DNA from: Planctomycetaceae bacterium
GTDB taxonomy: Bacteria > Planctomycetota > Planctomycetia > Planctomycetales > Planctomycetaceae
Assembly: GCA_016795125.1 (NCBI GenBank)
Contig: JAEUIG010000120.1
Span: 1-5,273 of the forward strand
Direction of reading: 5' to 3'
DNA: 5,273 nucleotides
Within the stretch, counting starts at the first letter, position 1. Every line of letters begins with the position of its first letter. Below, piece after piece: positions 1-5,273 of the stretch. The notes below the pieces were generated by a model. It saw nothing but the letters and a program-made list of their open reading frames with translations. It did no database searches and was not told the origin of the DNA. The position numbers and the translations under genes are program-made.

Positions 1-381
1 ACGACGGCCCCGACTTCCATCACTGAAGCGCAGACGATGGTCCAGAGCGGCGCCGAGTACAAGGACACCGGCCATACGGAATGGCCGGACGGTCGCTGTC
101 ACCATGAGGGCATCACGACGACTTTGGGTCCCAACAGCATCGTCCCGTATGTCACAGGCGGCGTGACCGTCGACGCGGACTACAACTCGTGGCAGGAAGG
201 CCGCAACGGCGGAGCTGGAAGCCCCACGTATGCGATCATTACTTCGCGCAGCCAGCACGAAGGCATCGTGCAGGTCGCGCTGATGGACGGCTCCTGCCGG
301 TCGATTTCCGAAAACATCGCGCTCTCGACATGGCGCGCGCTCGGCACGCGTGCCGGCTCGGAAATTGTGGGCGAGTTCTAA
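1..381 (+). CDS. DUF1559 (H-X9-DG) prepilin-like protein, C-terminal part, 5' partial
   Basis: The frame is open from base 1 to the TAA at 379-381 and gives the last 126 residues of a protein whose start lies left of the window. The fragment has the closing pattern of the DUF1559 family: a GHTEWPDGR.HH stretch (residues 24-35 of the fragment), a TTTLGPNSIVPY stretch (39-50), the H-X9-DG signature (H86, D96-G97) inside SRSQHEGIVQVALMDGS, and the ending TWRALGTRAGSEIVGEF. Established: these proteins are found in large numbers in planctomycetes and normally begin with a type IV pilin-like N-terminal methylation helix, so they are thought to be exported or envelope-associated. Their molecular role is unknown. 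The N-terminal helix cannot be checked here. The variant DGSCR has a Cys where I would expect Val or another aliphatic residue. Family assignment is strong; function is not assigned. Confidence 0.92.
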   Translation, partial: TTAPTSITEAQTMVQSGAEYKDTGHTEWPDGRCHHEGITTTLGPNSIVPYVTGGVTVDADYNSWQEGRNGGAGSPTYAIITSRSQHEGIVQVALMDGSCRSISENIALSTWRALGTRAGSEIVGEF

Positions 382-396
382 AGCGTTGCGCATGCG

Positions 397-419
397 CTCC
401 ACTCGCGGAGCGAGTGGAG
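397..419. repeat. Perfect GC-rich hairpin, copy 1 of an ACTCGC-GGA-GCGAGT palindrome
   Basis: The arms at 397-406 and 410-419 pair perfectly over 10 bp around a GGA loop (407-409). The 15-base core at 401-415 recurs exactly at 475-489. The hairpin starts 16 bases after the DUF1559 stop codon. No T-run follows it on either strand, so it is not a textbook intrinsic terminator. It could be a REP-like dispersed palindrome or a bidirectional transcription or mRNA-end structure. A 10-bp palindrome, GCGCATGCGC, abuts it at 388-397. Confidence 0.75.
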
Positions 420-471
420 TGATGGGACGCCGAATGCGACGGTGCGTCCAACGGCAACGATGTCGTCTCGA

Positions 472-492
472 GCGACTCGCGGAGCGAGTCGC
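472..492. repeat. Perfect GC-rich hairpin, copy 2 of the same palindrome
   Basis: The arms at 472-480 and 484-492 pair over 9 bp around the same GGA loop (481-483). The core at 475-489 is identical to the core of the first hairpin, but the outer stem pairs differ (C473-G491 and G474-C490, against C400-G416 and C399-G417 in copy 1) while pairing is kept. It sits 9 bases beyond the stop codon of the PfkB gene, which is read toward it on the minus strand. There is no U-tract. Its role is inferred to be REP-like or a transcript-end structure. Confidence 0.75.
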
Positions 493-501
493 CTACAACG
501 A

Positions 502-1461
502 TCAGACTGGCGTGATTGGCAGCGGGTGCCCGGCGACAAATGCCTCGAGTTCCGACCTGCGGAACACACCCGTTGTCGCGCCGGCGGCCTGAACACAGCT
601 GGCGCCCAGCGCGGAACCGAGACTGAGGCAGTCGTCGGCGCTGCGACCGTGCAGTCGACCGTAGAGAAACCCCGCGACGAAGGCGTCGCCGCCGCCGGTC
701 GCGTCCACCTGCCGCACAGCGTACGCGCCGGACCGGACGATGCGTGTCGCTTCGGCCAGCACGGCCCCCTGCGCTCCGCAGGTCACGACCACGCAGCCGA
801 CTCCCTGATCGCGGAATCGCTGCGCCTGCGCCACCGGGTCCGTCAGTCCGGTAATGTTCTCGGCTTCGTCGCGATTCGGCAGGAACAGGTCCGTCAACGG
901 CAGGACCGGCTCCAGCATGCGGTCGATGTGATCGAGTGCGCAGACGACATCCAGCACGGTCAGCACGCCGGCCGCGCGGGCCGTCTGGAACAGTCGGGCC
1001 ACGCGTTCCCCGCTAAGCGCCGCATTGAGGCCGAACCCGCCGACGTAGAGCGCCCGGCTGTTGCGGATCGCGTCGGCGGTCACCTCGTCCCCCGTGAATT
1101 CGGCGTTCGCGCCGGCGGCGTGGATGAAGCGTCGATCCTCGCCTCGGACGTTCACGACCATGGTCGTCGCCGTCTGCGCCGTCCGTGAGTAGGCGACCTG
1201 GTCACAGGCGACGCCTTCGGACTCCAGCACGGCCGCAACGTGCCGACCCAGCACATCATCTCCCACGCGACCTGCAACGCAGGCACGCAGTTCCAGCCGC
1301 GCCAGGTCGACGGCCACGTTCGAGGCGCATCCACCGATCGTGAGGTCGATCCGATCTGTCATCGCCAGCCCGCCGGATGCCGGAATGGCGGCGATCGGCG
1401 CGCAGACATGGTCGGCGACAATGATGCCGGCGCAGAGGACGTCGTAGCGAGGCGGAGACAT
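502..1461 (-). CDS. PfkB-family carbohydrate/nucleoside kinase
   Basis: A 319-residue cytoplasmic protein of the ribokinase/PfkB fold, which transfers the ATP gamma-phosphate to a hydroxyl of a sugar or nucleoside. Seen: an N-terminal strand YDVLCAGIIVAD (6-17); the glycine-rich substrate region GGCASNVAVDLARL (43-56) with the usual Asn (N48), followed by GRVGDDVLG (64-72); the NxxE motif N196-R-D-E199, known in the family for Mg/phosphate handling; and the C-terminal signature DATGGGDAFVAGF (253-265), with the GxGD anion hole and D259 as the expected catalytic base. GGGD replaces the more common GAGD. The length is normal for the family. The ATG at 1461 keeps the whole first strand and no in-frame start lies just upstream, but I see no clear Shine-Dalgarno. 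Substrate cannot be told from sequence: ribokinase, fructokinase, adenosine kinase and 2-keto-3-deoxygluconate kinase all remain possible. It lies 86 bp downstream of the lipoprotein gene on the same strand. Confidence 0.93.
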   Translation of the reverse strand: MSPPRYDVLCAGIIVADHVCAPIAAIPASGGLAMTDRIDLTIGGCASNVAVDLARLELRACVAGRVGDDVLGRHVAAVLESEGVACDQVAYSRTAQTATTMVVNVRGEDRRFIHAAGANAEFTGDEVTADAIRNSRALYVGGFGLNAALSGERVARLFQTARAAGVLTVLDVVCALDHIDRMLEPVLPLTDLFLPNRDEAENITGLTDPVAQAQRFRDQGVGCVVVTCGAQGAVLAEATRIVRSGAYAVRQVDATGGGDAFVAGFLYGRLHGRSADDCLSLGSALGASCVQAAGATTGVFRRSELEAFVAGHPLPITPV

Positions 1462-1472
1462 TCGGAAGTTGC

Positions 1473-1498
1473 AAGTCAGAGGTCGAAAGTCAGAGGTC
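1473..1498. repeat. 12-bp direct repeat AAGTCAGAGGTC, two copies 14 bp apart
   Basis: Identical copies lie at 1473-1484 and 1487-1498, separated by two bases, with GAAAG/GCAAG-like context before each. They fall just upstream of the PfkB start codon (minus strand). This could be a short tandem array of intergenic repeat DNA or a double binding site controlling the kinase gene. The sequence alone does not decide. Confidence 0.6.
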
Positions 1499-1507
1499 AG
1501 GGTGGTG

Positions 1508-1539
1508 GAATGACCAATGCATTCGACATTTGGTCATTC
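1508..1539. repeat. Inverted repeat between the lipoprotein and kinase genes
   Basis: The arms GAATGACCAA (1508-1517) and TTGGTCATTC (1530-1539) are perfect 10-bp complements around a 12-base loop. The hairpin begins 8 bases past the TAG of the lipoprotein gene on the minus strand, where a transcript-end or processing structure would be expected. The arms are AT-richer than the surroundings and no clear U-tract follows. The motif resembles AATGACCAA-type repeats that I recall from planctomycete spacers; that resemblance is from memory, not checked. Confidence 0.55.
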
Positions 1540-1547
1540 TCCCAGTC

Positions 1548-2333
1548 CTACTGTCCGCTCGCCGCTGTCGGCTGTCCGCTTTCGCCGCCGGCGGCCAGCT
1601 GCGTCACGAACGGCGTGATGTGCCCCTCGTACGTGTGCTCTCCGCCGTCGGGGGAGCGTCCCGTGAAAAGTTTCGCCATCTGACCGTCTCGCCCATACAC
1701 ATAGACGGCCGGAATGCCGCCGATCTTCAGGATTTCGTCGTACAGCATGGTCTCGTCGGTGGTGCACAGGATGTTCGTAAACGCCGCCTGCTGTTCCTGC
1801 AAAAACGCGACGGCCATCGCGCGACGTTCTGCGTCCGTAGGATCGTCGAGCGACACCGACAGGCAGACGATGTTGTCCGGGTCCTGCTTGCTCAACGTGA
1901 CCAGTCCCGGAAACGATGCCCGGCAGGGATCGCAGTACGTCGCCCACAGATCGACAACAACGACCTTGCCCTGGTGAGCGGCGATCTGCTCCTGCACGCC
2001 CTCCCACGGCAGTTCGACGAGCGAAATCTCACCAGCGGCGGGTGCGGTCGTCGACGCTTCGCCGTCTGCGGCCGGTTCCGTTGCAGGCGGCGGCTCAGTG
2101 GCTGCAGGCTCGTCAGTGGGCGCGGGTTCCGTCTGTTCCGGGACTGCTTCGCGCGGCTGCTCAGGGGCCGGTCCGGGTCCGGCCGCCGGATCGCCGGGGG
2201 TGATCGACGGCGCACCGGTCGGGTTATCGGCGCCGCGGCCGCCGTTCGGCGCGCTCCCGCCGCCACCGCCGTTTCCGCAACCGCTGAACAGCAAGGCTGT
2301 CACCAACAGGCCCAGGGCAAATCCGCGCGGCAT
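1548..2333 (-). CDS. TlpA/ResA-like thioredoxin-fold lipoprotein
   Basis: A 261-residue exported thiol-disulfide protein. With the ATG at 2333 it opens MPRGFALGLLVTALLFSGC, a short signal peptide ending in a lipobox-like FSG-C19, so lipid anchoring at C19 is expected. This start is preferred because GGAG lies 6 bases upstream. An ATG at 2345 and a TTG at 2393 are in frame but would bury the signal peptide. Residues 20-100 are a low-complexity tether: a Gly run, then Pro/Ala/Glu/Thr with repeated TEP-like units. The thioredoxin domain covers about 102-247: VVVVDLW (124-130), active site WATYCDPCR with C134 and C137, and the cis-proline loop GGIPAV (P208). Family members use the CxxC pair to reduce or oxidise envelope proteins, for example in cytochrome c maturation. 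The partner here is unknown. CDPC instead of the common CGPC, and Tyr instead of Trp before it, are variations. Two more Cys (157, 190) lie in the domain. Confidence 0.9.
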   Translation of the reverse strand: MPRGFALGLLVTALLFSGCGNGGGGGSAPNGGRGADNPTGAPSITPGDPAAGPGPAPEQPREAVPEQTEPAPTDEPAATEPPPATEPAADGEASTTAPAAGEISLVELPWEGVQEQIAAHQGKVVVVDLWATYCDPCRASFPGLVTLSKQDPDNIVCLSVSLDDPTDAERRAMAVAFLQEQQAAFTNILCTTDETMLYDEILKIGGIPAVYVYGRDGQMAKLFTGRSPDGGEHTYEGHITPFVTQLAAGGESGQPTAASGQ

Positions 2334-2522
2334 TGCATGCTCCATGATCGACAATGAGGGATGGTCGCGTTGCAGGCCAACTCTGCGACGCAACGCACAG
2401 TGTACGCGGTGACCCGGACGATGCCACCCGATCGGTTCGATGATTTACACCCGCTGCAGCGATCGCCAGAATGACTGCTCAACCACTGCTCTCCGCCGGC
2501 CTCCAAACCTCCTGTGGAAATC
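2334..2522. promoter_or_regulatory. Divergent intergenic region between the lipoprotein and SGNH-propeller genes
   Basis: The 189 bp must hold the promoters for both divergent genes. For the minus-strand gene a weak sigma70-like pair is visible: GTGGCA (plus coordinates 2422-2427) and TACACT (2399-2404) with a 17-base spacer, each matching consensus at 4 of 6. A 7-bp inverted repeat, GCGTTGC at 2367-2373 and GCAACGC at 2390-2396, lies just downstream of it and could be an operator or chance. No conserved riboswitch-like structure is apparent. Confidence 0.3.
2444..2472 (+). promoter_or_regulatory. Candidate sigma70-type promoter for the SGNH-propeller gene
   Basis: TTTACA at 2444-2449 (5 of 6 against TTGACA) and CAGAAT at 2467-2472 (4 of 6 against TATAAT) are separated by 17 bases and lie about 50 bases before the ATG at 2523. 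Spacing and location are right, but the -10 is mediocre and such matches arise by chance. Planctomycete promoter consensus may differ. Confidence 0.3.
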
Positions 2523-5123
<2,601 letters not shown>

Positions 5124-5132
5124 GGCGCGATA

Positions 5133-5165
5133 AGCGTCCCGGACGCTTGAAGCGTCCGGGACGCT
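5133..5165. repeat. Nested perfect palindrome at a convergent junction; possible bidirectional terminator or REP-like element
   Basis: The arms at 5133-5148 and 5150-5165 are 16-bp perfect complements with one base between them; physically this is a stem of about 14 bp with a TTGAA loop. Each arm is itself nearly palindromic, AGCGTCC-C-GGACGCT and AGCGTCC-G-GGACGCT, so the element also reads as two direct copies of a 15-base unit separated by TGA. It lies 9 bases after the stop of the plus-strand gene and 5 bases beyond the stop of the minus-strand gene. There is no U-tract on either side. Confidence 0.75.
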
Positions 5166-5170
5166 GAGTG

Positions 5171-5273
5171 TCACGCTGGCGGCCGGTATTGGCCGTCCGG
5201 CCAGCGCTTGCGCCCCCAGTTCTCGAACCAGGTGCGATACCGCGCACAGGCTCCCATCCAGCCGAAGCCCGCC
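5171..5273 (-). CDS. C-terminal end of an unidentified protein, 5' partial
   Basis: Read on the minus strand from the right edge, one frame stays open for 33 codons and ends at a TGA (plus coordinates 5171-5173). The fragment starts AGFGWMGACARYRTWFENW and continues GRKRWPDGQYRPPA. It has four tryptophans and several Arg/Tyr and looks like genuine globular protein rather than an antisense shadow. Its stop lies just beyond the palindrome, as expected for a real gene end. I do not recognise the family and assign no function. It is too short to be certain: the plus strand here has no better candidate, but 33 open codons can occur by chance in GC-rich DNA. Confidence 0.5.
   Translation of the reverse strand, partial: AGFGWMGACARYRTWFENWGRKRWPDGQYRPPA

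Noticed and set aside
397..492. CRISPR-like array or tandem repeats
   Set aside because: There are only two copies, each an internal palindrome with no regular spacer series and no cas genes nearby.
442..1188. 248-codon open frame on the plus strand across the kinase gene
   Set aside because: It is antisense to the PfkB kinase, whose signatures are clear. The translation is Arg/Gly/His-rich with no recognisable domain, and the frame runs through the hairpin in the spacer.
1530..2357. 275-codon open frame on the plus strand across the lipoprotein gene
   Set aside because: It is antisense to the thioredoxin-like gene with its CDPC and cis-Pro motifs. The Arg-rich product mirrors the Pro/Ala-rich linker.
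5133..5165. Classical intrinsic terminator
   Set aside because: The stem is strong but no T-run follows on either strand, so only a general bidirectional or REP-like role is suggested.

Overview
The window looks like a piece of a Planctomycetota (Planctomycetes) chromosome. It is GC-rich (by eye above 60%). It carries two protein types typical of that phylum: the C-terminal end of a DUF1559 / H-X9-DG prepilin-like protein, and a large secreted protein joining an SGNH-like domain to a PVC-type membrane-bound-dehydrogenase beta-propeller. The dispersed GC-rich palindromes between genes also fit my recollection of planctomycete intergenic DNA.

Layout: (a) 1-381, + strand, 3' end of a DUF1559 protein, open at the left edge. 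(b) 382-501, convergent junction holding two related perfect hairpins. (c) 502-1461, - strand, PfkB-family sugar/nucleoside kinase. (d) 1462-1547, short spacer with a 12-bp direct repeat and a 10-bp inverted repeat. (e) 1548-2333, - strand, TlpA/ResA-like thioredoxin-fold lipoprotein with a long Pro/Ala/Glu/Thr-rich tether. (f) 2334-2522, divergent intergenic region with promoter candidates. (g) 2523-5123, + strand, 866-residue SGNH + beta-propeller + HEAT-like protein that ends without a CxxCH haem motif. (h) 5124-5170, convergent junction with a nested 16-bp-arm palindrome. (i) 5171-5273, - strand, C-terminal 33 codons of an unidentified tryptophan-rich protein running off the right edge.

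The genes do not form an obvious pathway. The lipoprotein and the large exported protein are divergently arranged and both act outside the cytoplasm, so shared control from the 189-bp region between them is possible but unproven. The PfkB kinase is cytoplasmic and lies downstream of the lipoprotein gene on the same strand, so co-transcription is possible. I see no mobile element, CRISPR array, tRNA or rRNA. I do not see a convincing new multi-gene system. The most notable points are the haem-less SGNH-propeller fusion with substituted SGNH catalytic positions, and perfect palindromes from two different families at the two convergent gene junctions.
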